From Pirellulales bacterium (GTDB lineage: Bacteria > Planctomycetota > Planctomycetia > Pirellulales > DATAWG01): a stretch of DNA of 32,537 nucleotides. The translations under genes and the position numbers were made by a program. Of this stretch, positions 10,225 to 18,670 are shown piece by piece. Under the pieces are notes generated by a model that did no database searches, was not told the origin of the DNA, and saw only the letters and a program-made list of their open reading frames with translations. Every line of letters begins with the position of its first letter. The first letter of the stretch is position 1. The stretch is taken from assembly GCA_036267355.1 (NCBI GenBank), contig DATAWG010000027.1, forward strand, positions 1 to 32,537, read 5' to 3'.

Positions 10225-10584
10225 ATGAGAACCACGAGCAGCGTGCCCCGCAATCGGGCCAAAAAGCGACTTTTTCAGAAAGTGAAGGGCTTCGTCGGCG
10301 GCCGCCGGCGACTGCTACGCACGGCGACCGAAGCGTTGATCCGCGCGGGAACCTACGCCACGCGCGATCGCCGGCTGCGAAAGCGCGATTTCCGCAAACT
10401 GTGGATCATCCGCATCAACGCCGCCGTTCGGATGCATGGGCTGCGCTATAGCCAATTCATCCACGGACTGGAAAAGGCCAAGGTCGAGCTCGACCGCAAG
10501 TCGCTGGCCGAAATGGCCGTCAACGATCCGACTGGCTTCGGCGCCCTCGTCGAGCAAGTCAAAGGCACCCTGACGACGGCCTAA
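10225..10584 (+). CDS. rplT: 50S ribosomal protein bL20
   Basis: A 119-residue large-subunit assembly protein. The family core is clear: [35 protein letters not shown], then [20 protein letters not shown], and the C-terminal [18 protein letters not shown]. The N-terminal 15 residues are less like the usual MPRVKRG start, and ATG 10225 fits the family length. bL20 represses its own operon in E. coli and Bacillus by binding leader mRNA; no such leader was identified here. Confidence 0.96.
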   Translation: MRTTSSVPRNRAKKRLFQKVKGFVGGRRRLLRTATEALIRAGTYATRDRRLRKRDFRKLWIIRINAAVRMHGLRYSQFIHGLEKAKVELDRKSLAEMAVNDPTGFGALVEQVKGTLTTA

Positions 10585-10627
10585 GCCGCTGCAACCTTAG
10601 CTTAGTTTCTTGCCCATGAACTTCTCC

Positions 10628-10647
10628 GCAACTTGCGAATAAGTTGC
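10628..10647. repeat. Small perfect hairpin downstream of rplT
   Basis: gcaactt (10628-10634) pairs with aagttgc (10641-10647) across six bases. It lies 44 bases after the rplT stop and no T-run follows. It could be an operator or a weak terminator. The rest of the 327-bp gap to the next gene shows no gene. Confidence 0.4.
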
Positions 10648-10842
10648 ACACTCGTTGTACAGTGGCCGATCTGTTCGCTCGGTCAGGTTTGCGGCTCGGC
10701 CGAGCCTTAATTTCCCCGGCTTGTTCGCGCACCGCTCGCTTGCGGTTTCGCCCGTGGCCGCTCGCAGTGGCGTCTTGCCCGAAACCGCCCGCGGAAAAAC
10801 TCAGCGGAACGATTGGCGCTTAGGAATTCGCCAGCCAAAAAA

Positions 10843-10876
10843 TTGACACCCGTCGCCACTTCGTGTCCAATACGAA
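10843..10876 (+). promoter_or_regulatory. Possible promoter of the DUF1559 gene
   Basis: A perfect TTGACA at 10843-10848 lies 64 bases before the gene. No good -10 hexamer stands at the optimal spacing; the AT-rich AATACGAAT (about 10869-10877) is the closest candidate but is too far away for a standard promoter. Confidence 0.25.
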
Positions 10877-10911
10877 TATCTATGCGGGCAAGACTTCGAG
10901 GGGAGGCTCCT

Positions 10912-11979
10912 ATGGCTCGCCGTTTGGACGGTCGCGCGCGTTCCGCGCGACGCTCGCACGGTTTTACGCTCGTCGAATTGTTGGTCGTCATTACGATCAT
11001 CGGAATCTTGATGTCGCTGTTGCTGCCCGCCGTTCAAGCGGCCCGGGCTGCGGCGCAAGAGGCCGCCTGCAAGAACAATATCAAGCAACTCGGGTTGGCT
11101 GCCCTGTCGCACGAACAGCAGTATGGCTGGTTTCCCGTTGGCGGTTGGGGCAAAAGCTGGAATGGCGATCCAAATCTGGGCTTCGGCGCCAATCAGCCGG
11201 GCGGCTTTTTCTACAATCTGCTGCCCTTCATCGAACAATCCAATCTTTGGGCCTACGGTCAGACAGGCTCGTCGACCACGATTTTGCAAGTGGCCCAGAT
11301 GCCGGTCGTCGTATACAACTGCCCAAGCCGCCGGCCTTTAGGGCAGTTGCCGATGGGGTCGGGCGTTAAGTTCTACGCCAACAGTAGCTCATCGAGCAGT
11401 GCCATGGCGAGTCTGGCCACGGGCACGACGCTTGCTCGTTGCGACTACGCGGTTTGCGGCGGCGATGCCGACAAATGGGGATCGGGCACACAGCCGACTT
11501 CGTTCAGCCAGCCCACCTCGCTTTCGCAAGGCCAGCAAGCGTCGTTTTGGCTCAGCATGGGCCTGAACAATTTCAATGGTGCCTGTGTGCCGCATTCGCA
11601 AATTCAGTCCGGTGCGATCACTCGCGGCCGAACCGGACTGTTTCTGGTTGGCGAAAAGTATCTCGATCCCGACAACTATCTCAACGGCCAGGATCCCGGC
11701 GACAATACCACCTGGGACATGGGCTACGACGCCAATGTCGTCCGTTGGGCCGGCGGCGGCTCAAGCAGCAACAGCAACTATCTGCCGACACAAGACACTC
11801 CGGGCATCGCCAATTCGGTCGCCTTCGGCAGCACTCACTTCACCGGTTTCGGCATGGCCTTTGCCGACGGTCACGTAGGATGGTTGAACTATACGATCGA
11901 TCCCACGATGTACGGTTATTTGGGCGATCGCAATCTTACATCCGACACGGCCGACATGCTCGACGATTCGAAATGGTAA
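10912..11979 (+). CDS. DUF1559 prepilin-like protein with H-X9-DG motif
   Basis: A 355-residue surface/pseudopilin-like protein of the family greatly expanded in planctomycetes. A basic leader ends at G17, followed by [18 protein letters not shown], the type IV prepilin methylation motif with Glu at +5 and a hydrophobic helix; a prepilin peptidase would cut after G17. The DUF1559 domain follows ([13 protein letters not shown], then an N-terminal [12 protein letters not shown] segment). Near the C-terminus H309 is separated by nine residues from D319-G320 (the H-X9-DG motif). The ATG at 10912 has GGGAGG (10901-10906) before it. It sits between rplT and pheS, genes that are adjacent in many bacteria. 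Its own function is unknown. Confidence 0.92.
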   Translation: MARRLDGRARSARRSHGFTLVELLVVITIIGILMSLLLPAVQAARAAAQEAACKNNIKQLGLAALSHEQQYGWFPVGGWGKSWNGDPNLGFGANQPGGFFYNLLPFIEQSNLWAYGQTGSSTTILQVAQMPVVVYNCPSRRPLGQLPMGSGVKFYANSSSSSSAMASLATGTTLARCDYAVCGGDADKWGSGTQPTSFSQPTSLSQGQQASFWLSMGLNNFNGACVPHSQIQSGAITRGRTGLFLVGEKYLDPDNYLNGQDPGDNTTWDMGYDANVVRWAGGGSSSNSNYLPTQDTPGIANSVAFGSTHFTGFGMAFADGHVGWLNYTIDPTMYGYLGDRNLTSDTADMLDDSKW

Positions 11980-11997
11980 TCCGTTAGCTTACGGATT
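11978..11997. terminator. Hairpin overlapping the stop of the DUF1559 gene
   Basis: aatccgt (11978-11984) pairs perfectly with acggatt (11991-11997) around tagctt. It begins within the TAA stop. No T-run follows, so it may be a weak terminator or an mRNA-stabilising hairpin. Confidence 0.35.
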
Positions 11998-12094
11998 GCC
12001 TCCCCGACGCGCCAGTGTGCCAACGCGGGTTGACGCGTAGCTCGATCCTGCCCTGCAATTGCCCGCAAGAATTTCTCGGCTGCCGCGGTGCGGC

Positions 12095-12123
12095 TTTGCG
12101 CCCGGGCGACGATCTTCTATGAT
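12095..12123 (+). promoter_or_regulatory. Candidate promoter of pheS
   Basis: TTTGCG (12095-12100) and TATGAT (12118-12123) are spaced by 17 bp. The same CTTTGCGCC sequence precedes the -10 box of rpmI. It lies 81 bases upstream of the pheS start. Confidence 0.4.
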
Positions 12124-12203
12124 CGGGCATCATTCGCCGGCGCGGTTCGGTTAATGAGTCGGGGGGGCCGCTCAAGTACCGTTGTTCAAATCGAGGGAAT
12201 GTC

Positions 12204-13286
12204 GTGGCGCTGGCCGATTTCTTGCAGGAGCTTGACGAACTTTCCGCGGCCGGCAGCGCGGCGCTCGGCGGCGCCGCCGACTTGGCAGCGCTCGAGGCCG
12301 CGCGCGTCGAGTTCTTGGGCGCCAAAAGCGGCCGGCTCAAGGCCGTGCAGAAATCGCTCGGCAGCGTCGCCGGGCCCGATAAGCCGGCCGCTGGAAAACG
12401 GTTCAACGAAGTCAAGCAACTCCTCGAAGCCGCACTCGCCGAAGCGCAATCGCGATTGGCTGGCGTCGAGGCAGCTCCCGCCGGGCCGCCCCTCGATCCG
12501 ACGCAGCCCGGCCCGCAGCCGGCGCTCGGCCATCTGCATCCGATCACGCAGACGATCGAAGAGTTGCAAGAGATCATGGGCCGGCTTGGGTTCACCGTCG
12601 CCGACGGTCCGGAGATCGAAGACGAATGGCACAACTTCGAGGCTTTGAACATCCCGGCCGATCATCCGGCCCGCGATCCGCTCGAGAATTTTTTTCTGAG
12701 CACGGCGGCGGTTGGGGCGCGCGAATTGGCGGGGCAGAGGGGGACAGTCCCCTTTTGCTCCGCGGACTCCGCAAAAGGGGACGGTCCCCGGCCGCTGTTG
12801 CTCCGCAGCCAGACGAGCACGGTCCAGATTCGCGTGATGGAGCACGAGCCGCCGCCGGTGCGGATCATCGCCCTCGGGCGCGTCTACAGGCCCGACACTG
12901 CCGATGCGACCCACTATCCGATGTTTCATCAGATCGAGGGGCTATTAGTGGATCGGCATGCGACGATGGCCGATTTGAAAAGCGTGTTGCGGTTGTTCGC
13001 CGCAAGCTATTTGGGGCGCGAGGTGCATATTCGCTTTCGACCATCTTTCTTTCCTTTCACCGAACCGAGCGTCGAAGTGGACATGAGTTGGGGCCAGCGC
13101 TGGATCGAAATGGGCGGCGCGGGGATGGTCGATCCGAATGTGCTTCGAGCCGTCGGCTACGACCCGGAGCAGGTGACCGGATTCGCGTTCGGCTTGGGCG
13201 TCGAGCGCGTCTGCGCCCGCCGCCACGGCGTAACGGATATCCGCGAGTTCTACAAAAACGATGTGAGATTCTTGCACCAGTTTTGA
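12204..13286 (+). CDS. pheS: Phenylalanine-tRNA ligase alpha subunit
   Basis: A 360-residue catalytic subunit that charges tRNA-Phe as an alpha2-beta2 enzyme. It has an N-terminal coiled-coil arm (residues 1-90), then class II motif 1 (HPITQTIEELQEIMGRLGF), the motif 2 region (GRVYRPDTADATHYPMFHQ) and motif 3 (GFAFGLGVERV). The start is a GTG with GAGGGA (12193-12198) before it; a nearby ATG at 12199 is out of frame. Unusual: between NFFLS (ending at 166) and LLLRSQTSTVQIR (from 198) about 31 residues replace the usual few, and most of them are encoded by a 50-bp palindrome (12740-12789). All catalytic segments are intact, so the protein is probably active. Confidence 0.95.
   Translation: MALADFLQELDELSAAGSAALGGAADLAALEAARVEFLGAKSGRLKAVQKSLGSVAGPDKPAAGKRFNEVKQLLEAALAEAQSRLAGVEAAPAGPPLDPTQPGPQPALGHLHPITQTIEELQEIMGRLGFTVADGPEIEDEWHNFEALNIPADHPARDPLENFFLSTAAVGARELAGQRGTVPFCSADSAKGDGPRPLLLRSQTSTVQIRVMEHEPPPVRIIALGRVYRPDTADATHYPMFHQIEGLLVDRHATMADLKSVLRLFAASYLGREVHIRFRPSFFPFTEPSVEVDMSWGQRWIEMGGAGMVDPNVLRAVGYDPEQVTGFAFGLGVERVCARRHGVTDIREFYKNDVRFLHQF
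12740..12789. repeat. Palindromic repeat inserted in frame inside pheS
   Basis: The left arm 12740-12758 (GGGGACAGTCCCCTTTTGC) pairs with the right arm 12771-12789 at 18 of 19 positions, around a 12-base loop. Each arm also holds its own near-palindrome GGGGAC-x-GTCCCC. It encodes residues 179-196 of PheS, in a region where other bacterial PheS proteins have only a few residues. From memory, GGGGACxGTCCCC palindromes are dispersed in planctomycete genomes. Confidence 0.8.
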
Positions 13287-13302
13287 GATCATCCGCGAAC
13301 GA

Positions 13303-13341
13303 TGTTGAAGCAACGCGCGAAACCGCATGCGAGCTTCAACA
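13303..13341. repeat. Hairpin in the pheS-pheT gap
   Basis: tgttgaagc (13303-13311) pairs perfectly with gcttcaaca (13333-13341). It lies 16 bases after the pheS stop. There is no T-run. It could be an attenuator or processing site between two subunits that should be made in equal amounts. Confidence 0.45.
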
Positions 13342-13370
13342 CCGTTTGAATCGGAACCTCGCTTGCGCGT

Positions 13371-13400
13371 CCTAACCCCTCACCCTAACCCCTAACCCTA
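13371..13400. repeat. CCCTAA-type tandem repeat just before pheT
   Basis: Degenerate telomere-like units (cctaacccct, caccctaacc, cctaacccta) fill the last 30 bases before the pheT start region. They hold no ribosome-binding purines, so pheT translation must start without a Shine-Dalgarno site or from another start. Confidence 0.7.
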
Positions 13401-13404
13401 GCTG

Positions 13405-15450
13405 ATGCTCCTCTCATTCGCCTGGCTGAAAGACTACATTGCCGTCGATGTGCCGGCCGAGGAGCTGGCGCGCCGGCTGATGTTGGCCGGCTTGAACCAC
13501 GAAACGACAAGCGCGGTGGGCGACGACTTGGCAATCGATCTCGAGGTAACCAGCAACCGGCCGGATTGCTTGGGACACATCGGCGTGGCGCGCGAAGTGG
13601 CCGTGCTCTTCGATCGCCCGTTGAGCTTGCCGGCGGCTGAACCGGCGCAAAGCAAGGCGCCGGTCGAGCGGTTCGCCCGCGTCGCGCTCGATTGCCCCGC
13701 GCTCTGCCCACGCTACACGGCGCGAGTGATTCGCGGAGTGCGTGTTCGGCCGAGTCCGGCGTGGCTCGCGGCCCGGCTGGCCACGATCGGCATCGCGGCG
13801 ATCAACAACGTCGTCGATGCGACGAACTACGTGCTCATGGAATGTGGCCAGCCGTTGCATGCGTTCGATTTGCAAAAACTTGCCGGCGGCGAGATCATTG
13901 TCCGCGAAGCCAAGGCGGGCGAGAAGTTTGCCGCGATCAATCATAAGACCTACGACCTGGAACCGAGCATGTGTGTCATCGCCGACCGCGATCGCGCTGT
14001 GGCGATCGGCGGCGTGATGGGGGGCGCGGAGAGCGAGGTTTCCGAATCGACGACCGAATTGCTGATCGAATCGGCCGAGTTCGATCCGATGTCGATCCGC
14101 CGCACGGCCCGGCGGTTGAACTTGCATAGCGATTCTTCGTATCGCTTCGAGCGCGGCGTCGATCCGGAAGCGATCGATTGGGCAAGCCGCCGCGTTTGCG
14201 AGCTGATTCTCGAACTGGCTGGCGGCGAATTGGCGGCCGGCGTCGTTGATGTCGGTCGAAGGCCGACGGCGCGGCCGCCGATTACACTGCGGTTCGACCA
14301 ACTGCGGCGGATTCTCGGCATTGAGATCGCACCGGCGGAAGTGCGGCGGATTCTGGCCGCGCTCGGATTGCGCGAAACGCATGCCAATGCGACCGGCATT
14401 GCGGCGCTTGCGCCGAGTTGGCGGCGGGATTTGAGTCGCGAGATCGACCTGGTCGAAGAAGTGGCCCGGATTCATGGGTACGACGCGATTCCCGAAGATG
14501 TGAGCGTGCCGATGGCGTCGTCGCACCGCCGGTCGGCCGATCGCGTGCTGGGCCGGGTGCGCGAGGCGCTTTTGTCAGCCGGGCTCGATGAAGCGATGAC
14601 GATCAGCGTCGTCGAGCCGGCGGTGTCGGATGCCTTCAGCCCGTGGACCGACGCCCCGCCGTTAGCGATTTCCACGCCGATTCTGCGCCGCGCCGACCGG
14701 CTGCGGCGCAGTTTGATCCCCAGCCTGCTCGTCGCGCGGCGGACGAACGAAGCCCTCGCAAATTCGACGATCGAATTGTTCGAAACGGCCAGGGTCTATT
14801 TGGCTCGGCCCGACGCATTGCCGAGCGAAGAGTTGATGTTGGCGATCGCCAGCGGCCGAGACTTTCTGACCGTGAAGGGGATTTTGGAACTTATGCTTAA
14901 GCGGCTGAATCCCCGTGCGGCACTCGAGGTTGTGGATTATCGCAACCGGTTTTTCACCACCGGCCGGGCGGCCGAATTGCGCATCAAAAACCAGCATGGC
15001 GGCGATCCGCACGAGAGCCGTGAGCGGTTCGGCATTCTTGGAGAAATCAGCCCTGCAACTCGGCAACAATTCGAACTTCGCTCGCCGGCGACGGTCGCGG
15101 AAGTGCGGATCGTGATGTTGGAAAAAATTGCCGTGCTTGTGCCGCAAGCGGTGGAGTTGTCGCCCTATCCGGCCGTCGAGCGCGATGTGAACCTTGTGGT
15201 CGCGGAATTGGTTCACTGGGCAGACGTTGCGGAATCGGCCCGATTGGCCGCCGGCCCGGACCTCGAGCGGCTGACCTATCAAGACACCTATCGCGACGCG
15301 CAGCGACTGGGAGCCGATCGCAAGAGCCTGCTGATGACGCTCACGCTACGGCGCGCCGACCGCACGCTCACCAGCACCGAAGCCGACACGGTGCGCGACG
15401 CCGTGGTGGCCGCCTGCGTCGCCAAGCACGGTGCGCAATTGCGAGCGTGA
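13405..15450 (+). CDS. pheT: Phenylalanine-tRNA ligase beta subunit, short form
   Basis: A 681-residue beta subunit, partner of PheS. After the usual N-terminus (MLLSFAWLKDYI..ELARRLMLAGL) the sequence goes directly to EVTSNRPDCLGHIGVAREVAVL, so the ~110-residue OB-fold tRNA-binding domain found at about 40-150 in E. coli PheT is absent. The B3/B4 editing domain (about 75-270), the B5 DNA-binding-like domain (about 290-360), the catalytic-like core and the C-terminal anticodon-binding FDX-ACB domain (SPYPAVERDVNLVV onward) are present. The ATG at 13405 directly follows a CCCTAA repeat and has no ribosome site. It is 118 bp downstream of pheS. Confidence 0.94.
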   Translation: MLLSFAWLKDYIAVDVPAEELARRLMLAGLNHETTSAVGDDLAIDLEVTSNRPDCLGHIGVAREVAVLFDRPLSLPAAEPAQSKAPVERFARVALDCPALCPRYTARVIRGVRVRPSPAWLAARLATIGIAAINNVVDATNYVLMECGQPLHAFDLQKLAGGEIIVREAKAGEKFAAINHKTYDLEPSMCVIADRDRAVAIGGVMGGAESEVSESTTELLIESAEFDPMSIRRTARRLNLHSDSSYRFERGVDPEAIDWASRRVCELILELAGGELAAGVVDVGRRPTARPPITLRFDQLRRILGIEIAPAEVRRILAALGLRETHANATGIAALAPSWRRDLSREIDLVEEVARIHGYDAIPEDVSVPMASSHRRSADRVLGRVREALLSAGLDEAMTISVVEPAVSDAFSPWTDAPPLAISTPILRRADRLRRSLIPSLLVARRTNEALANSTIELFETARVYLARPDALPSEELMLAIASGRDFLTVKGILELMLKRLNPRAALEVVDYRNRFFTTGRAAELRIKNQHGGDPHESRERFGILGEISPATRQQFELRSPATVAEVRIVMLEKIAVLVPQAVELSPYPAVERDVNLVVAELVHWADVAESARLAAGPDLERLTYQDTYRDAQRLGADRKSLLMTLTLRRADRTLTSTEADTVRDAVVAACVAKHGAQLRA

Positions 15451-15484
15451 GGGCCGGTAGCGTTACCGTTGCAAATCGGCGGTC

Positions 15485-15590
15485 TCGGCCTGAAGGGCCG
15501 ATTCTGCCAGCCCAGGCCGGAGCCGCTCAAGCGGCGGAGGCCTGGGTTACTTGCCCGTCGATGCACCGGCCCTGAAAGGGCCGTTCAACC
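15485..15590 (+). repeat. Dispersed multi-hairpin repeat, copy A
   Basis: This copy contains three palindromes in order: ggcctgaagggcc, a long one with cccaggcc...ggcctggg arms enclosing gccgctcaagcggc, and cggccctgaaagggccg, then ttcaacc. Copy B at 19059-19166 matches it; in the first 62 bases I count 8 differences. No coding frame is supported. Confidence 0.8.
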
Positions 15591-15632
15591 GGGCGCCGTT
15601 GCAACGGGCGATTCGACGAGTTGCCGCGATTG

Positions 15633-15713
15633 TGAACAGCCCCTTCAGGGCCGGTCAACCTGGGACATTGCGTACCCAGGGTTGCGACGCTTCCGCGGCT
15701 CCGCCCAGGGCTG
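15633..15713 (-). repeat. Dispersed multi-hairpin repeat, copy C (inverted)
   Basis: The reverse complement reads cagccctgggcggagccgc, then a CCTGGGTAC block, then accggccctgaaggggctgttca, the same order as copy A but more diverged. Copies A and C therefore face each other in the pheT-exporter gap (15451-15751). That gap contains no gene. Confidence 0.65.
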
Positions 15714-15751
15714 ACGGAACGAACCCTAACAGGCTCGATTTTCTTCATGCG

Positions 15752-18301
15752 CTATTGGCCGAGGCCGCGTTTGGCGGGGGGCGACGCGGCTTGATCGCGG
15801 CGGCGCGTGGGATTCGAAAGTGGGATGATGCCCGGTTCGCTCCTGAGCGGAACGTGCGGAGCCGGGACCGACGACGGGGCACCGATTCCAGCACGGTCCG
15901 ACGGCTTCGCGGCCTCAGGGATAGCGATCTCTGCTTCGGCTGCGGCCGGCGCTTCTAATTCCTTCGGCTTGATCCACCACTTCGAAAAGAAGTAGCCCAG
16001 CGGACCGGCCATCATTGCCGGCGTCAACAACAGATCGGCCATCAGACCGAAATTCAGCAGGGCCAGCATCAACAGCCCGAACCGCCGCGTGGGCATAAAC
16101 GCGCTGACGCCAAACGCCGCCAGCCCGAAGCCGACGACAAAGCTGCTTTGGTACATCGCCTTAGCCGCGTTCTCGTAGGCGAACCGCGTCGCCTGGGCCC
16201 GATTGAGCCCCATTCGCAACGCGCGGCGGAACCATGTGGCGTAGTGCAACGTGTCGTCGACGCAGACGCCCATCGCCACGCCCGCCGTCATCATCGTGCC
16301 GATGTCGATGTCGATCCCCAACCAGCCGAGCATGCCGAACACAACGGCCACGGGCCAGACGGTCGGAATCATGCACAGCAGCCCCGCCACGACGCTGCGG
16401 AAGTTGAGCGCCATCACTGCGGCGATCATCACGAACGCCCAACAGAAGCTGGTGATGAGGCCGGAGAGGAGCGAGTGCTGAGCCTTGTAGACCAGCGGCG
16501 TCAGGCCGGTGTAGGTGACACCGTCGATGCCGCGATAGCCTTTGGCGCGCTCCTTCTGGACAATCGGCTCGACGACCGCCTTGATATCGTCGACGAACAG
16601 GCCGTAGTCGACATTCTTCAGGGCCGCGACACGAACGTTGATCCGCCACAACTCTTGGCCATCGTCTTCGGCCAGATAGTCGCCTTTGAGAAAGTCGGGC
16701 CGATGTTCGGCGAGCCGTTTGTTCAGCACGGCACGGCGGGTCCGGGCGCCGCCGAGCAGCCGCAATCCTGCGCCTCCCAAGCCGCTACCGCTTTTGCCGC
16801 CCGCCTGATCGATGTCGGCGAACGTGGCGGCCGAAAGCGTGCTGCCGACGTCTTTGAGCTTTTCGACTTTGCGCTGGATTTGTTGCACCAACTCCATGCG
16901 GTCGAGAAACGAGAGATTGCAATTCTTTTCGTCGAGCCGCACAACGATTTCCATCGGCACCAGCGGCCCGAGATGATCTTCCAACCAGGAATACGATTGC
17001 ACGATCTGCGAATTCTTCGAGAACAGGGCCATCAAGTTGACCGTGGTGCTCGAGCGAGTCAGCCCGTAACCGGTGACAACCATGACGAACAGGAACGACG
17101 CCCAAACGAGCCTTTGGTGCGAGCAAATCTTGTCGGCGATCCAGCCCATCCGGCGGCGATGATTTCGCTCCCGTTCGTCGGGCACGACCGGATTGGCCGG
17201 ATCGATCCGCTCGACCTTCGGGCCCCACAATTCGAGCGCCGAGGGAACATAGGTGTAGAGCAAGGTGAGCGTGCTCATCACGCCGAGGGCTGCGTAGAAG
17301 CCGAACTTGCAGATCGGATGCAATTCGCTGGTGCAAAGCGAAATCAATCCGAGCGAGGTAGTACTGGCCGACAGCAAGCATGGAAGCCAAGCCATTTTGA
17401 CGGCCCGCGTGGTGGCCCCGTCCATGCCGTAGCGGGCGGCGTTGTGCCGCCAATAATTGATGATGTGGATCGCGCCGGACATTCCCATCGTGTAAACGAT
17501 CGAGGGCATGTTTAGGAGGATCGAGTCCATCGTGTTGCCGGTGAACTTGACGATGGCCAGGCTGAGCGCGGCCCCATAGACCGAAGTCATGAGCACAAGG
17601 GCCACGAGCCGCGCGTTCTGCATGTACCACCACGACAGCCCCAGCCCGATCAAGCCCGACAGGCCGGCGAGCAAGAACAGCATTCGCTCGCCTTCTTTAT
17701 CCAGGGCGACGTTGTCGACGGGGGGGCCACCCATGTGGATCGCTTCTTTGGCCACTCCCGACTCGAGCGCCGTGGTGTAGATCAGGTCGACGGCTTTGCG
17801 CGGCGATTCTTTGCCGGCCTTCGACAGCGTGAGCACGACGCATGTCTGATTCACTTTCGGATCGGGCCCGATCAGCGAACCTCGCAAGCGGGAGATCGCC
17901 TCGGCCTCGCTGAGATTCAGCGGCGGGCCGGTCATCTGATCGACGGCCGTTTGACCCGTAAGGAGCCGATTGAAGAGTTTCGGCCCTTGATAGGGCACGG
18001 CCGCGTCGGGCATCAGTTTTTCCGAGAGAATTTTGATCCGTTCGTCGCCGAGCGTGCAGCCGTCCCAACTGATGAGCACGAACGTTTCGTTGGCGAAATT
18101 CTTTTGGAACCATTGGTATTCGCCCGTCTCGCGATACGACGCCGGCAGCCACTCCTTGACGTCGTTGCGGTTGCTGCGGAGCGTCAGTTTTGCGCCCATC
18201 AGCACCAGCGGCAACAAGAACGTCACCAACATCAAGAGCCCGAGGGCATGGCGAGTGAAAAACGAGTTTTTCATGGATCGGGTGCGCTCGAGCGGCTCCA
18301 T
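15752..18301 (-). CDS. MMPL/RND-superfamily exporter
   Basis: An ~849-residue inner-membrane protein with two similar halves, each with one helix, a large periplasmic loop and a five-helix bundle. The first helix is at about residues 18-36. Half one has the motif NMPSIVYTMGMSGAIHIINY; half two has MTAGVAMGVCVDDTLHYATW, with the paired Asp typical of this proton-driven group (COG1033, lipid/hopanoid-type exporters). The cytoplasmic C-terminal tail is Ala/Pro/Glu-rich. Possible starts are ATG 18301 and ATG 18274 (MKNSFFTRHALG); neither has a strong ribosome site. The substrate cannot be told from sequence. No membrane-fusion or outer-membrane partner is adjacent. Confidence 0.88.
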   Translation of the reverse strand: MEPLERTRSMKNSFFTRHALGLLMLVTFLLPLVLMGAKLTLRSNRNDVKEWLPASYRETGEYQWFQKNFANETFVLISWDGCTLGDERIKILSEKLMPDAAVPYQGPKLFNRLLTGQTAVDQMTGPPLNLSEAEAISRLRGSLIGPDPKVNQTCVVLTLSKAGKESPRKAVDLIYTTALESGVAKEAIHMGGPPVDNVALDKEGERMLFLLAGLSGLIGLGLSWWYMQNARLVALVLMTSVYGAALSLAIVKFTGNTMDSILLNMPSIVYTMGMSGAIHIINYWRHNAARYGMDGATTRAVKMAWLPCLLSASTTSLGLISLCTSELHPICKFGFYAALGVMSTLTLLYTYVPSALELWGPKVERIDPANPVVPDERERNHRRRMGWIADKICSHQRLVWASFLFVMVVTGYGLTRSSTTVNLMALFSKNSQIVQSYSWLEDHLGPLVPMEIVVRLDEKNCNLSFLDRMELVQQIQRKVEKLKDVGSTLSAATFADIDQAGGKSGSGLGGAGLRLLGGARTRRAVLNKRLAEHRPDFLKGDYLAEDDGQELWRINVRVAALKNVDYGLFVDDIKAVVEPIVQKERAKGYRGIDGVTYTGLTPLVYKAQHSLLSGLITSFCWAFVMIAAVMALNFRSVVAGLLCMIPTVWPVAVVFGMLGWLGIDIDIGTMMTAGVAMGVCVDDTLHYATWFRRALRMGLNRAQATRFAYENAAKAMYQSSFVVGFGLAAFGVSAFMPTRRFGLLMLALLNFGLMADLLLTPAMMAGPLGYFFSKWWIKPKELEAPAAAEAEIAIPEAAKPSDRAGIGAPSSVPAPHVPLRSEPGIIPLSNPTRRRDQAASPPAKRGLGQ

Positions 18302-18569
18302 AAAGCGGAGAAGTGGCGAAGGGATCGATCGCGGGGCGCTCGTCGCTCTCAAGTCTCCACCGGCAGCGAAATCAGCACTAGCGGAGACGAGGGTGCGCCC
18401 AAACAGGGTCGTCACTCTCTCTATCGACCAATCGCGCTCGATTGGTATCGTTAGACGAGTGCAAAATGCGGCCACCCTAGAGGTTGCCGCGCGAATTGCG
18501 GCAATTTGGGTAGCGGCGAGAGAAGCTGGGCAAAAACTTTACGCTGCTAGCAGCCAGCGCGCTTGTTTG

Positions 18570-18628
18570 CCACCGGCTTTGCCAGTGGGCGAAATCGTCG
18601 CTAATTCCTGCACTGGCGGAGCCAGTGG
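18570..18628. repeat. Tandem pair of CACTGGC-type palindromes
   Basis: ccaccggc-ttt-gccagtgg (18570-18588) and cactggc-gga-gccagtg (18611-18627) are two copies of a short REP-like palindrome. The same core appears in the inverted arms at 24043-24188. Confidence 0.65.
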
Positions 18629-18629
18629 A

Positions 18630-18649
18630 ACACGAGGATCTGCTCGTGT
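18630..18649 (-). terminator. Hairpin after the zinc-ribbon gene
   Basis: acacgag (18630-18636) pairs with ctcgtgt (18643-18649). It starts 21 bases past the stop of the 41-codon gene. It lacks a T-run, so termination strength is uncertain. Confidence 0.4.
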
Positions 18650-18670
18650 CGAAAGACTTCAAACGGGCTG

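Noticed and set aside
13414-14526. A 370-residue minus-strand frame opposite pheT.
   Set aside because: Antisense shadow; rich in Arg, His and Gln without any recognisable fold.
16148-17515. A 455-residue plus-strand frame opposite the exporter gene.
   Set aside because: Antisense shadow of a long GC-rich membrane protein gene; no domain or ribosome site.
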